A DNA stretch of 64,000 nucleotides from assembly GCA_030248195.1 (NCBI GenBank), contig JASAND010006820.1:62001-126000 (forward strand), given 5' to 3'. The stretch is from Trissonchulus latispiculum (lineage: Eukaryota; Nematoda; Enoplea; Enoplida; Ironidae). Below the pieces are notes generated by a model. It had not been told where the DNA came from, made no database searches, and saw only the letters and a program-made list of their open reading frames with translations. Below are positions 41,461 through 51,732 of this stretch, one piece after another; the stretch's first letter is position 1, and each line of letters opens with the position of its first letter. The position numbers and the translations under genes are program-made.

Positions 41461-42852
41461 GTACCTTGTGTAATACTATATCCAGTACCTTCCATTATAT
41501 TATTACATTCTGCAGCATACATACTAGGTATCCTTTACACAATTATTGTAGTTAGAGGTTGTAGTATATTCAATGAATTTTAACCCAAGTAACCCATCCT
41601 TAACCCTTTTGATTCAGTGATCAATTTATTCCAGTCTATGAGCGATTTCTATTGATTTGAAATCTTTATTTAAATTTCCAACATTTTTATTTTAAAATTG
41701 TGAAGATTGTTTTCGTCAACTGACGCACTTGTGTCCCATCTACTCACTTGGAACCACGTTGGTGATAAAGTGAAATTTTTCGATAACCAGTCAACTATAG
41801 CCATCCGGGCTTAATGCTGCGGACTGCATTTGAACCAAAGAGGCGTTGTATTCATTTGTCAGGCCTTCTATAGCAGATAAGTTAGGTGTACATTTCAGTA
41901 CCAGAAAGCGAGCTGAAAAAGATTTCTGAAATGCTTTAACTTTCACACCACAACAGTCGGATACGGTTATGCAAATTAGCATAAAAACGTCAAAGCGAAA
42001 AAGCCAAACCATAATTTTTCAAATACTAACGTTCGTCTTAACCATTTAATATCACTATGTGTGGAATGGTGTATGAGTTTAACCACTTAAATATTTTGCA
42101 TTTGTTTAAAGAAACAGTATTTTTCACTGTCCTCTATATTTTAGTATTTCTAGTGCTTTTTATATCAAACATGTAACACTAACGTGTTGTGCTAACTTTA
42201 CTCTGTTTGTTTTCTGTATAATAACTGGTTCAGGCAGCGTTGTGACTGAAAGTTGTTAGACTCATATAAGTATGCAAATTAACTTGAGTTGATATAAGGC
42301 GTTGTTTTGTAGTTCATACGATTCTGCTGTGAAGTAAAGTTTGTTGTTTAGTTTACAACCTACTAACCAAACATTAAAATCTATTAACTTTCCTGTAACT
42401 TTACTTTAATTTTTAGGAATCTGCTTTAGCTGCTTAAGGGGGCGGTCCACCATGAAAAATTTTTTAATCACTGTACAGTAGGGCGGTGATGCCCTACTGT
42501 CATATTTTATTATTGTTTAAAAAGATTCTTCATTCAAAATTAGTCCGAACTTATGTATATGGTTTTTGCTAAAATTGCCCCGATAATTCATAATTTGGAT
42601 TTGAAATAATGTAATTGTATGTCTTTTTGCAAAGATAGATCAGCAATTTGTCACTTTGGTTTCGAAATTCTCTCAAAAGTCTATCTAAAATTTGATTGGC
42701 TGGGCAAATCACGTGTGATCGCGTGATTGCACGTTCTCGCATTAGTCTTAAAAAGCCCAGTCAGTCTTAGTTTTGCGCTTGTTGAAGTCGGTCGGTTTTG
42801 TCAAGTTTTCTCTGGCCCTGAAATACATGCTATTTATCGTTTTCTTTATCAG
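41461..42852. other. Intron of the WIF-type gene
   Basis: AT-rich, no gene. A hairpin 'ACAGTAGGGC' / 'GCCCTACTGT' lies at 42473-42498. Confidence 0.5.
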
Positions 42853-43037
42853 AAAGTGGGGACTCTCGAGTGCCTTGGAAATTCGAGGTAGAAGAGTACA
42901 AGGCCTCTGATCTGGTGATAGGTCAGACGGGGGTTCAGCAAATTTTTATCGGGGCATCTAGTATTTCATTCTGCTATTATTATATGATCCCTTTGCCTGT
43001 CAATATTTCCGCTGTATCTTCCATTTGGATTCCAACT
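42853..43037 (+). CDS. WIF-like domain exon (first half)
   Basis: Acceptor CTTTATCAG and an excellent donor AACT|GTAAGTG. It encodes 'VPWKFEVEEYKASDLVIGQTG', then 'IFIGASSISFCYYYMIPLP' followed by 'VNISAVSSIWIPT'. The order 'L-IG ... I-I ... IS-Y ... F/Y .. PVNIS ... W' matches the first half of WIF domains (WIF1: 'IPVNI...FTW'; RYK). It joins the signal-peptide exon in phase. WIF domains bind Wnt; a RYK/Derailed-like receptor is the likely class, but no kinase exon is seen here. Confidence 0.55.
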
Positions 43038-43237
43038 GTAAGTGTGAAAGGGTTTTTGTCATCTATATAACTCCCCCCCTCCAGTCTTTATATTAAATCT
43101 TGTAACACGGCCACTTGGCCTTTTGTATTTTAGCTAGGTTTAGATTGTTTTAGTTCGGTAAGTAGGGACTTAGGGCTTAGATTAGGGGTTTTTAGTGGGG
43201 TTGACTCTAAGTTTCACAAATAATTGACGGTTTCTAA

Positions 43238-46200
43238 TTGGCGAGGCTTGTCGAGTTCAAGTTACAAGGGGTGTCGTATGTACACACCTTTCATGTAGCC
43301 TATGGCCTCCACCAAGACCTTATCTTGGGCTACGACTTTCAGGCCGAGAATCACTGGATGGTTAATCCTAGTGACCACTCGGTGAGAGCGGGTAGCCTCA
43401 AGATTCCCCTCCTTACCCCATACGATTTGCAGGTGCTTGCAAATCGGTTTAGTATTGCTACGTCCCTGAATATCCTATATTGTGTCCGAGAGACGCGGCA
43501 AATACCACCACGAGCGGAAACCTTCGTGGGTGTTCGCTGCCTTATTCAGGGTGCTCGGCGGGCGCCGGGTCATTTCAACCGCGCGGTATACTTCGAACCT
43601 TCAGAAGCTATCATGGAGGAGTACGAAGTATACCCTATACCGGGTGTGCTCCAAGCCTCCGAGAAAGTGGATTATCTTCAGATATATAATCCACTGGATG
43701 TAGCTGTAGAGCTACCCAAGGGGCTACAGCTGGGCGAAGCGGAGCCCATTATTCCGGTTACCTCGGCGCAGGGGTACCGATTTGCAGCTGAGTGGGGTGC
43801 TCACTCGGTTCAGCTACACCGCCAACTCGACGCGTGGATCGAACACCCAGCAGCGAAGGTGTCGTCCGTTGAGTTGAGGCTGGCACTCAAACAGTACCAA
43901 CAAGTGGACCCAGGGAATATGGCTCCACAAACGTCCACTGACAACCAGAAATGGTGGTGTTGGGTGGACCCTATAGTTTGCCCCGCCCAGCTCAAGGATC
44001 CGGCTCCGGACGAGGAGCCGCCCGCCTTGAACGAAAAAGGCCTCAATGCCTTCAATGACATGCACTACTCGGCCGATGAGATGGTGCAGCAACCACTGCC
44101 TCCACTCGAGGAGAGGTTGCAGTTCATTGAAGAGAATGTCGACTTTGAGGCTACTATCCTGGATGAGGATGGCCAGGCCCGGTTGAAGGACCTTCTGGTG
44201 GAATACTATGATGTGGTGGCTCGACCTGGGAACCCGGGTCGAACCAAGGTAGATCAACACATCATTGACACCGGCAAGGAAGGTCCTATCAAAAGTCGGT
44301 ATTACAGGACCAACCCAAAGGATAAGGCCGAGATAGAGAAACATATCAAGGCAATGCTGGACGAGGGAGTGTGTTCTCCCTCGACTAGTCCCTGGTCCTC
44401 GCCCTGTATACTGGTGGGCAAGAAGGACGGGACCACACGCCTTGTTATTGACTATCGTCGGCTTAATCGGATAACCAAGAAGGACAGCTACCCCTTGCCC
44501 AAGATCGATGAGATCATGGACCAGTTAAAAGGGGCTTCTGTCTTTTCCACCATTGACTTGGCCGCCGGGTATTGGCAGGTCGAAGTCTACCCGGAACACC
44601 GGGAAAAGACGGCATTCGTCTCTCATATGGGGCTTTTCCATATGAACGTAATGCCGTTCGGTCTCTGTAATGCGCCGGCGACTTTCCAGCGCATCATGGA
44701 GAAGGTCCTGACCGATTTACCGGTGTATATTGATGACGTCTTGATACCAACGCCGGATATGGCGACCCATCTAGACGTGCTCCGGGCTACCTTACAGCGC
44801 CTGAGGGAGAACGGCCTTCGAATCAAACTCAAGAAGTGCTGTTTTGCCCGGGAACAGGTGCCGTTCCTCGGACACTATGTGGGCAGCCACGGCATAAGTG
44901 TGGACCCTGCCAAGGTAGAGGCGGTGTCTACAATGCCCCCGCCCAAGGACGTTAAGGGTATTAAGTCCTTCCTGGGCATGTGTGGCTATTACCGCCGGTT
45001 CGTCCTTAATTATGCCAAAGTGGCGGCCCCGATGACGGCCCTACTTAAAAAGGACGTACCATTCGTCTGGTCAGACGAATGCCAGCAATCTTTCGAGGCC
45101 TTGAAAGCTTGCTTGACAGAGGCTCCCGTACTGGCCTTCCCCGACTTTGACAAGACCTTCTATGTTACCGTGGACGCTAGCAAGCGCGGGCTTGGAGCGG
45201 TTCTGGAACAGCAAGCTTCGGTGCCTAGAAGCATGCACAATCCAATGGGACCACGGGTACTTAAGGAACGGCCGGTGGCCTATGCCAGCCGAGCATTAAT
45301 ACCCTCCGAGAAGGTCATGTCCCCCACGGAAATGGAAGGCCTGGCAGCCATATGGGGCTGCCGGAAGTTCCGGCATTACCTGTCGTGTCGACAGTTTATT
45401 GTCCGGACCGACCATATGGCGGTACGGGACCTGCTGAATAACCCTCAGCGGTTAGCTGAGAGTAAGCTTGCCAAGTATGCACTCGAAATCCAGGGCTTCG
45501 ATTTCGTAGTGGAATACAAAGAGGGCCGTACTAACAACGTGGCGGATACGTTGTCACGGTACGACCCCCTTGACGACCCAGCCTCGGCAACGGTGGATGG
45601 CACGGAACAGATGTATCCACCAGAGGTGTGTCCAGTCACGGTGGTGGAGCCGCCACCTCCCAATACCCTAGTGGGCTGGAAACGTCAGCTTCGCGAAGAG
45701 CCAGAATTCGCAGCTCTATTGGATTATATGGAGCATAAGAAGCTGCCGTCTGATGCTGACGAGGCCTCTAACCTACTGAAGTTTAGGGCCGACTTTTCCA
45801 TCGAAGATGGTGTCCTCTACCGGTCCTTACTGAATGAGCGAGGCCAGAAACGAGGAGCCTCGTTTAAAACGGTTGTGGTACCGCGGAGCCAGCGGGACCG
45901 CATCCTGGCCGAGGCTCATTCAGACTTTACTTCCGGTGGACACAGGGCCTATACCCAGGCTCATGCGAGTCTGGCCTCTCGTTACTATTGGCCTACCATG
46001 TCACAGGACCTGACCAACTTTATCCGTCAATGCAAGGCCTGTGCCCAGTTCAACGACGGTCCTCGGCGGCATCAGGCCACCCTGCGAAATATAGTTACTG
46101 TCAGACGGCCACTGGATATGGTGGCCATGGACGTTATGCACTTCGGCAACAATGGCACGAAGCGCCATAATACCTGTGTCCTTACCATCGTGGATTACCT

Positions 46201-46996
46201 CACGAGGTACGCAGAAGCCTTTGCTATGCCTAACGAACGGGCCGAGACCACGGCCTATTGGTACTTTAATGGCTTCGTGGCCCGGTGGGGCGCACCAGCA
46301 TGCATTCTGACTGACCAAGGCCCGAACTTTATGTCTAAGTTCATGACTGCCCTGGTTGACGCCAGCGGTTCGGAACGCCACCGAACCACGGCGTACCACC
46401 CGCAAACCAACGGAGTAGTTGAGCGGTTCAACCGGACAATACGTGGACTTATCATTAAGTATGTTAATCGGTTCCAGGATAATTGGGACGATTACCTGCC
46501 TTGGGGTCTCTGTATTTATCGAGCTACGGTGCATAGCTCTACCAAGGAGACACCGTATTTCCTCATGACTGGTAGGGATTACCGGTTTCCTGAGGATAAC
46601 TTCTTCAAGTCCCGGAGCGGGGACTTGACCAAAGATTATGGCGACGTTAGTAGCCATTTAGTGTCTCAGTTAGATGAGGCATGGCGAATTGCACACGAAC
46701 ATCTGGCAGAAGCGGCTCTGGTAAATAAGGAGCGCTATGACCTGAAAGCCAGCCCAGTCGAGTACAAACCAGGGGTTCTGGTTATGCTCAACGTCGAGAA
46801 TAAGAACGTCCCTTCTGGCTTATGTAAGAAGCTGAGGCCCAAATATGAAGGCCCTTATCGTGTGGTGGAAAAGCTCTCGGCTTCTACATACAAAATCCGC
46901 CTGGTGAAAGGTCAGGGAGAGCTTACCATCGTGAATATAAACCGCTTGAAACCGTTTGTTGACAAGCCAGTGAAGCTGCCTGTCATTGAAATCTAG
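43238..46996 (+). CDS. Gypsy Pol (protease part, RT, RNase H, integrase)
   Basis: 1,252 codons without a stop. The frame opens at a TTG right after a TAA, in the second half of an aspartic protease ('VEFKLQGVSYVHTFHVAYG', 'LILGYDF'); the catalytic Asp part is missing. RT: 'LVIDYRRLN', 'FGLCNAPATFQRIM' and 'VYIDDV' at about residue 495. RNase H: 'FYVTVDASKRG' near 642 and 'RTDHMAVRDLL'. Integrase: His-His-Cys-Cys zinc site at about 892-936, DDE as 'AMDVMHF' (965), 'LTDQGPNF' (1024), 'GVVERFNR' (1061), and a GPY/F-type 'YEGPYRVV' near the end. No chromodomain. Its intactness suggests recent activity. The missing N terminus means it could not act alone from this copy. Confidence 0.95.
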   Translation: MARLVEFKLQGVSYVHTFHVAYGLHQDLILGYDFQAENHWMVNPSDHSVRAGSLKIPLLTPYDLQVLANRFSIATSLNILYCVRETRQIPPRAETFVGVRCLIQGARRAPGHFNRAVYFEPSEAIMEEYEVYPIPGVLQASEKVDYLQIYNPLDVAVELPKGLQLGEAEPIIPVTSAQGYRFAAEWGAHSVQLHRQLDAWIEHPAAKVSSVELRLALKQYQQVDPGNMAPQTSTDNQKWWCWVDPIVCPAQLKDPAPDEEPPALNEKGLNAFNDMHYSADEMVQQPLPPLEERLQFIEENVDFEATILDEDGQARLKDLLVEYYDVVARPGNPGRTKVDQHIIDTGKEGPIKSRYYRTNPKDKAEIEKHIKAMLDEGVCSPSTSPWSSPCILVGKKDGTTRLVIDYRRLNRITKKDSYPLPKIDEIMDQLKGASVFSTIDLAAGYWQVEVYPEHREKTAFVSHMGLFHMNVMPFGLCNAPATFQRIMEKVLTDLPVYIDDVLIPTPDMATHLDVLRATLQRLRENGLRIKLKKCCFAREQVPFLGHYVGSHGISVDPAKVEAVSTMPPPKDVKGIKSFLGMCGYYRRFVLNYAKVAAPMTALLKKDVPFVWSDECQQSFEALKACLTEAPVLAFPDFDKTFYVTVDASKRGLGAVLEQQASVPRSMHNPMGPRVLKERPVAYASRALIPSEKVMSPTEMEGLAAIWGCRKFRHYLSCRQFIVRTDHMAVRDLLNNPQRLAESKLAKYALEIQGFDFVVEYKEGRTNNVADTLSRYDPLDDPASATVDGTEQMYPPEVCPVTVVEPPPPNTLVGWKRQLREEPEFAALLDYMEHKKLPSDADEASNLLKFRADFSIEDGVLYRSLLNERGQKRGASFKTVVVPRSQRDRILAEAHSDFTSGGHRAYTQAHASLASRYYWPTMSQDLTNFIRQCKACAQFNDGPRRHQATLRNIVTVRRPLDMVAMDVMHFGNNGTKRHNTCVLTIVDYLTRYAEAFAMPNERAETTAYWYFNGFVARWGAPACILTDQGPNFMSKFMTALVDASGSERHRTTAYHPQTNGVVERFNRTIRGLIIKYVNRFQDNWDDYLPWGLCIYRATVHSSTKETPYFLMTGRDYRFPEDNFFKSRSGDLTKDYGDVSSHLVSQLDEAWRIAHEHLAEAALVNKERYDLKASPVEYKPGVLVMLNVENKNVPSGLCKKLRPKYEGPYRVVEKLSASTYKIRLVKGQGELTIVNINRLKPFVDKPVKLPVIEI

Positions 46997-48020
46997 TTTG
47001 TTATGCCTCCGGGTGAACTCTAACATCTAAGTACCGGTACTTAACGGCCTATTGTACCTGTAAATCGTCCGGCCGGACGTATCTAATTGTTTTGCGCGCG
47101 CTTAGCTAGGTTTCTTGTATACTGTAATTCGTGTTGGTGTTAGCATGATTTTTTTCTGGTTTTTTCTCCCCTGGGGTGGGTGCCCCCTCCCTTTTTTTAT
47201 GCTCTTTTTTACTCCCCTTTTTTTTTTCTTTTGTTTTTTTTTTTTTTTGGGGGTGGGGGTTTTCTATTTTCTCCTACCCTATGTTCCTTTTTCCTAATAG
47301 ATTTCTATATTTCTTTCTTATTATCTTTCCCCTTAAATCTACCTATGGGGGGTCTACTACCTTATTTCGTGGTAAATCCCTAAGATTTATTTAATCTAAT
47401 TTATTTTTCCCCTAAACAAAAGGATCCTAAAAACTCCGGGGTTTTCCTTTCCTTAGGAGGGGTGTTAGTTACACCGCCTCCCTCCCTAATTCTCATGCAC
47501 TCATAGTTAGGTTTCTTTAGTTAGGTTCTTTTATTCTAGTTAGGTCTTACACACGCACTTTTCAGGTTCTTGCACTGGCCTGTGGGCCTTACGTATGTGT
47601 TTTATCACTACCTAAGCACATCAATCATGCTCTCACTTACTTTGCCCTTTTGGCATTTTCTTGTGTAGTTTTTTCTCCCTTGTATGCACTCTGGTACTCA
47701 AAGTTTGGGGTGTGGGTATACACACCTACCTATTTCACCCGGGGTGGCGGTCTATGCTAACCCTCCCTGCCCTCTGATAGTGGGGGATCCCCGCTATCAA
47801 CTATGGTTTTCCTGCCCCTGCACCCTTCCCATTGGCTAAGAAAGGGGGGTACCCTTGTAGGCCAATGGGTCGAGCACTATAATGTATGTTGCTTTGTTTC
47901 TGTTTAGGCTTAATTTGCGATTACGCTCATTTTGCTCTTACTGGTTATTACTTGTGCCAACGATCCTTCTATTTCTAACTACGACGATCCCAATTTGGAC
48001 TCTTCTTTGGTTGACAGTGT
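46997..48020 (+). promoter_or_regulatory. 1-kb non-coding block between pol and the exonuclease ORF
   Basis: Contains the palindromes GTACCGGTAC (47031-47040) and CGTCCGGCCGGACG (47066-47079), a T-rich tract (47148-47260), a hairpin TGATAGTGGGG...CCCCGCTATCA (47775-47798), CCCATTGG (47828) paired with CCAATGGG (47862), a purine run AAGAAAGGGGGG (47838-47849), a TATA-like CTATAATG (47877) and an acceptor-like TTTCTGTTTAG (about 47913). Together these look like an LTR or promoter region; limits are not defined. Confidence 0.5.
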
Positions 48021-50489
48021 ATGGGAAACAATTTTTCCTTCCGAGTGGCCAAAGACTTTCCGGAACGACCAAATCCCCCAGCTCCAGTAAGTCCAGGCGA
48101 CTTGAATAATTTATCTAATACAGGGTATCCCGTTTTATCAGAGAGATTTTGGGATTCGCTCCAGATTATGGACGACCCTGATAACGCGGATCTGCCGGCA
48201 GTAGAGAATCCTCCGGAAAAGGAGGACGATGAGCTTGTGAAGCCGGGCGGCGACCAAGCGGCACAGGTGCCTCCAGGGCAGCCTGGCCACCCATGGGGTA
48301 TTAGGCAGGATCTAGGGCTAGATCCGCCCCCTGGCCTAGAGCCGGGTGCGAACCCACCACCTGGCCTGGGTGACCCTGTCGCTCCGCCACCAGGTCTTGA
48401 CCGTCCGACTGCGGATGAGTCTCCCCTACAAGTGCAGACCGGGTCTAACCAGCACTTTACTGGCGGATTCTGGTCTATGGAATCCGGCCTTGAACAGAAT
48501 GTGGCCCGTCTCCAGAGAGAGGCCACACCAGCAGCGCCTAGCCCAGGTTCTGTCCTCTCAGATTCCAGTGACAGACAGGCATTGCCTACGCCGCCTCCAG
48601 TACCAGGACAGCCGGAGAAGGCTCAGTCCAGTGGTCAGCTGAAGGCGACTAGCTCACTGTCTCGACTGGCGGATACCGACGCGCCTATTAGGGTGACTCG
48701 TTCTCAGACTAAAGCTCTAAAGGCAGCAACATGTGCCCATTTGCCTGACGTGGCCAACAGTCCGCTAGCGTCTGGAGCTCAGGCGGCCCCAGCAGAGTCT
48801 GAGGTACCTCAACCTCAGGCCGACGAGCCTATGCCTCTAGCTCAGGCGCCTGGCGCAGGTGACCAGCCAGCAGTCTCGGAGTCGAGCGCTGAGCGAGCTA
48901 TAGCAGGCGCCGACAAGGAGCAACCTGCAACCGAGCCCATGGAGGAGGAGTCTCCTTCTACGGTTGATACGTCTACATTACAGATAGACGAATCCGTTGC
49001 TGGTTCAGCGGGTGAAGCTGATACCAGTGACGTGGTTGAGGTCGACCCGACGCCACCAGTGCCACCACGGTTAGTGGTTCCACCTAGGGTGGTAGGCGCT
49101 ATTGACCCATTCCAACGCGCTCGCTATGACGAATTGGCTGAGCATCTGCAACAGTATACCGAACAGTTGCGACGACTTGTGGCCCAAGGCACAGAAAACT
49201 TGGACGATGAGTTCTCTGCTGCGGCCTACGCGCTGGGTCATGCATTGCAGACGACCCCAGACGACGTTTCCACCCCTTTGCCCACATATCAGGGCATTAT
49301 TGACAACCCTGATGTGACAATAATTACCTCCTTTATTGAATTCCTGCAGCGATTCCCGGATATCCTGACCATGATATCCGAAGCCCGGATTGTGGCTTTG
49401 GACGTGGAAGGAGGGAATGGTATGCAATTCCTTCAACCACAGCAGGCCACGGTGACCACCCTGCAGTTCACGGGTCCTGTGAACCGTGCAGAGGGGGCGC
49501 CTCGCCCACATACCTATGTCATCGTGGTTAGCTACATTCTAGCCCATTTGACTGACTACTTTCCCTTTCTACACCTGCTAGTAATGCTGTTTGATTCTAA
49601 CCGGTCCACATATTTCGCTTGTGTGGACGCACCGGCAGATGCTCGCCGGTTGGCAGAGGCGTTCGGGATTCGCAACCTGGAAAATAGGTTGATCGAAGTC
49701 CGCGAACTATGGAACTTGGTTTGGAATCTATGGGGTCGTGGGGATACGACCGTGATGCCCAAACCAATCGAGACTAAACGAGGCACCGACGGCTTCGTTA
49801 AGCAGCATACTGGCGCTAAGCTGGCAACCATTGCGAAGCGCTTTAAGTTGCCGGACCCTAAAGAGGCTCGGTGCTGTGAGCACGGCTTTCCGACTATTCC
49901 ACACGATCAAGATATAATCTATGCGGCGGCCGATGTTATCACGGTGGCCGAAGTTGTCCAAATCCTGACAGCCGTCCTTACGGCTGCCGAGGTGGAACTA
50001 GTAGCGGTCCTGTCCACCATTGCGATCACGTTTGGTCCCTCGGTTGTAGAGGAGATCAATCGGTGTCGCCTTAGGGGCATGGGTCCTCACCGGTTAGGTG
50101 AAACGTGCACCGCCCTGACAGGTGTGATGGGCGGGTATCAAGCCGCTGGCCAAGAGTTTGCTCGCAATTGCATTGCGCAGATACTGGATTCACAACCAGA
50201 TGCCCCAATTCGCCAGTCACCCCTCTGGTCTTTCGATTCACGACTGGGTGACCACGCCAACCCGGCGCATGGGTTGCGAGACGCTATCTATAGGCCATTA
50301 GTCGATTTTATTCGGCAATGGTACCTGTGGCGTTTTCCACGAATCCCGCCCACGGACGTGGACTGGAATAGTGCTCGTGCCGCTTATGCCGGTTGGGTGC
50401 ACCCGTTGGCTCCCGGATATCAGGGGCCTCGGCAAGCATTACCGCGGCAACGTCAAGACACGGATAAACCTGAACCTACTCACAGATGA
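48021..50489 (+). CDS. Retroelement ORF with DEDDy 3'-5' exonuclease domain
   Basis: 822 codons, open. It starts MGNNFS, a good N-myristoylation signal as in some Gag proteins. Residues 55-350 are Pro/Ala/Gln/Ser-rich, with three PPPGL repeats and 'VTRSQTKALKA'. A helical stretch (360-450) precedes an exonuclease domain at about 452-652: Exo I 'VALDVEG' (Asp461, Glu463), Exo II 'APADARRLAEAFG' (Asp540) followed by 'EVRELW', and Exo III 'IIYAAADVITVAEV' (Tyr634, Asp638). This is the order and spacing of WRN/EXD2-type DEDDy exonucleases. The C-terminal 170 residues are helical and unassigned. It is either an accessory 3' gene or the Gag of a permuted or tandem copy. Confidence 0.85.
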   Translation: MGNNFSFRVAKDFPERPNPPAPVSPGDLNNLSNTGYPVLSERFWDSLQIMDDPDNADLPAVENPPEKEDDELVKPGGDQAAQVPPGQPGHPWGIRQDLGLDPPPGLEPGANPPPGLGDPVAPPPGLDRPTADESPLQVQTGSNQHFTGGFWSMESGLEQNVARLQREATPAAPSPGSVLSDSSDRQALPTPPPVPGQPEKAQSSGQLKATSSLSRLADTDAPIRVTRSQTKALKAATCAHLPDVANSPLASGAQAAPAESEVPQPQADEPMPLAQAPGAGDQPAVSESSAERAIAGADKEQPATEPMEEESPSTVDTSTLQIDESVAGSAGEADTSDVVEVDPTPPVPPRLVVPPRVVGAIDPFQRARYDELAEHLQQYTEQLRRLVAQGTENLDDEFSAAAYALGHALQTTPDDVSTPLPTYQGIIDNPDVTIITSFIEFLQRFPDILTMISEARIVALDVEGGNGMQFLQPQQATVTTLQFTGPVNRAEGAPRPHTYVIVVSYILAHLTDYFPFLHLLVMLFDSNRSTYFACVDAPADARRLAEAFGIRNLENRLIEVRELWNLVWNLWGRGDTTVMPKPIETKRGTDGFVKQHTGAKLATIAKRFKLPDPKEARCCEHGFPTIPHDQDIIYAAADVITVAEVVQILTAVLTAAEVELVAVLSTIAITFGPSVVEEINRCRLRGMGPHRLGETCTALTGVMGGYQAAGQEFARNCIAQILDSQPDAPIRQSPLWSFDSRLGDHANPAHGLRDAIYRPLVDFIRQWYLWRFPRIPPTDVDWNSARAAYAGWVHPLAPGYQGPRQALPRQRQDTDKPEPTHR

Positions 50490-50655
50490 GGAATCCCTTG
50501 AAGAAGGAGACGAACCCGAGATTCAGGTTCTAATCCCTCACGCTGCGGACACGGAACATGTGCCTGCGGCGCCGCCAGCACAGCAGCAGCCACCTGCTGC
50601 TCCCACTCCAAAGGAGGTGGCACAAGCACAATTTGCGGCCGGTTCAGGCACAAGC
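50371..50655 (+). CDS. Overlapping frame after the exonuclease ORF (truncated)
   Basis: A frame shifted by one relative to the 822-codon ORF overlaps its last 118 nt and continues with 'DEPEIQVLIPHAAD' and a Pro/Gln/Ala-rich 'PPAQQQPPAAPTPKEVAQAQ' until the sequence turns AT-rich at about 50655. The composition fits a real protein. A gag-pol style overlap with ribosomal frameshift is one reading. Confidence 0.45.
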
Positions 50656-50934
50656 ACAATTTCGATTGATGTCAAATTTATCATATTTTGAGAAATTTGA
50701 AAAAAAATCGATATTTTTGCTATATGGGTACCAGTCCGACAGATTGGGATGCTGCGAATACGTTGGGTTACTTAGCTGGAATAATTGTAGTCAACACTGA
50801 ACTACAGCCACCAGAAATAGCGAGAAACGAGAAATTCTGGCATTTGGTAGCTGCTGGTTGCAATGGTCTCACATTAATAGGCAAAAAATCGAAAAAAATA
50901 AAAAATTTGGTAAAAAACCAAATTTTTAGTGACA

Positions 50935-51250
50935 AAAAATCTCGAAACTGGGCAAAGATCATCAGCATCATTTGGTATTGTTAGAAACGTCTACTTATAT
51001 ACTGGGATTTGTTGGAATCATATTTTTTATTTAGGCCTTCAAATTTATGTAGTGCTTGATCAAAGTTGAAACACCCCAGTTTTCAACAACGAAAAACGTC
51101 AAATTTCACAGTCAGCAAGCTTCAAAAATTATTTTTGAAAATTTAAAGGCCTAACTCAAAAATCTAATTCCAACAAATTAAAGTATACAAATAGACGTTT
51201 CTAATGATACCAAATTATGCTGATAAACTTTGCCCAGTTTCGAGAGTTTT
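50935..51250. mobile_element. Fold-back repeat next to the retroelement end
   Basis: 'CTCGAAACTGGGCAAAG' with 'CATCATTTGGTAT' and 'AGAAACGTCTA' on the left (about 50940-51000) are complemented at 51170-51247. The centre near 51085 is AT-rich. No ORF. Confidence 0.7.
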
Positions 51251-51561
51251 TGAAACTAGTCAAAAAATTGAAACTTTTCCAGTTTCCTAACACATGAGAT
51301 CTCAACTTTGAAGTGAAATTACTTATTAACCGTAAAAGATCCGACTTTAATTCCAAAAACTCGTTAAAATATACCAATCAGAGAACAAAATATGTGAAAA
51401 TTAGGAAAATCGGAGATGGTCGAAAAGTCGACCAAAAATGGACCCCCCCCCCTTAAATTGTTTTAACTATATTTGTCGTTTGCTTGATGTGCTTACTTTT
51501 GCACGAATTTTTGCTAGGAGTATCATTTAGATGTTCCAATTCCTTTAACTTTTATTTTCAG

Positions 51562-51732
51562 CCACTTAATTTCCACATGAATCACGGGATTACCGAGTTC
51601 AATTCAGCTTTGCATTTCGTCCGATTTACCAAGGCATTCCCAAACCTCATTGAAATGGTATCGCCATGTTACCGAAATAGGATTTGCTCTTTCTATCCCC
51701 TTGTGATCAAGATGAAGAATTGGACGTGCTTG
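51562..51732 (+). CDS. WIF-like domain exon (second half)
   Basis: Acceptor TTATTTTCAG, donor TTG|GTGAGC, 57 codons in phase 0, as the preceding exon requires. It encodes 'PLNFHMNHGITEFNSALHF', then 'FPNLIEMVSPC' and 'FYPLVIKMKNWTC'. This fits the end of a WIF domain ('P....v.v..PC.......f.v.v.i..N.T'). Similarity is weak by eye, so the family call rests on both exons together. Confidence 0.45.

Larger units (their letters stand above)
43238..50655 (+). mobile_element. Gypsy-type LTR retroelement, incomplete or permuted
   Basis: Contains an open pol frame starting inside the protease, about 1 kb non-coding DNA with promoter-like features, then an 822-residue ORF and part of an overlapping frame, where recognisable element sequence stops at about 50655. 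No LTR pair is visible. It lies in the intron between the two WIF-like exons. Coding GC content is clearly higher than the surroundings. Confidence 0.85.

Noticed and set aside
43814..44344. 176-codon minus-strand ORF
   Set aside because: Antisense shadow of the GC-richer pol frame, like those at 46001-46657 and 47975-48526.
47115..47394. Phe-rich ORFs in three frames
   Set aside because: Translation of a T-rich tract in the non-coding block.
49071..49511. 146-codon minus-strand ORF
   Set aside because: Antisense to the exonuclease ORF, with no recognisable domain.
42436..51455. Possible 9-kb transposon with TTAAGGGGG-GGTCCA inverted ends around the Gypsy element
   Set aside because: Only about 18 bp match, and the sequences just inside are unrelated; the poly-G run makes a chance match likely.
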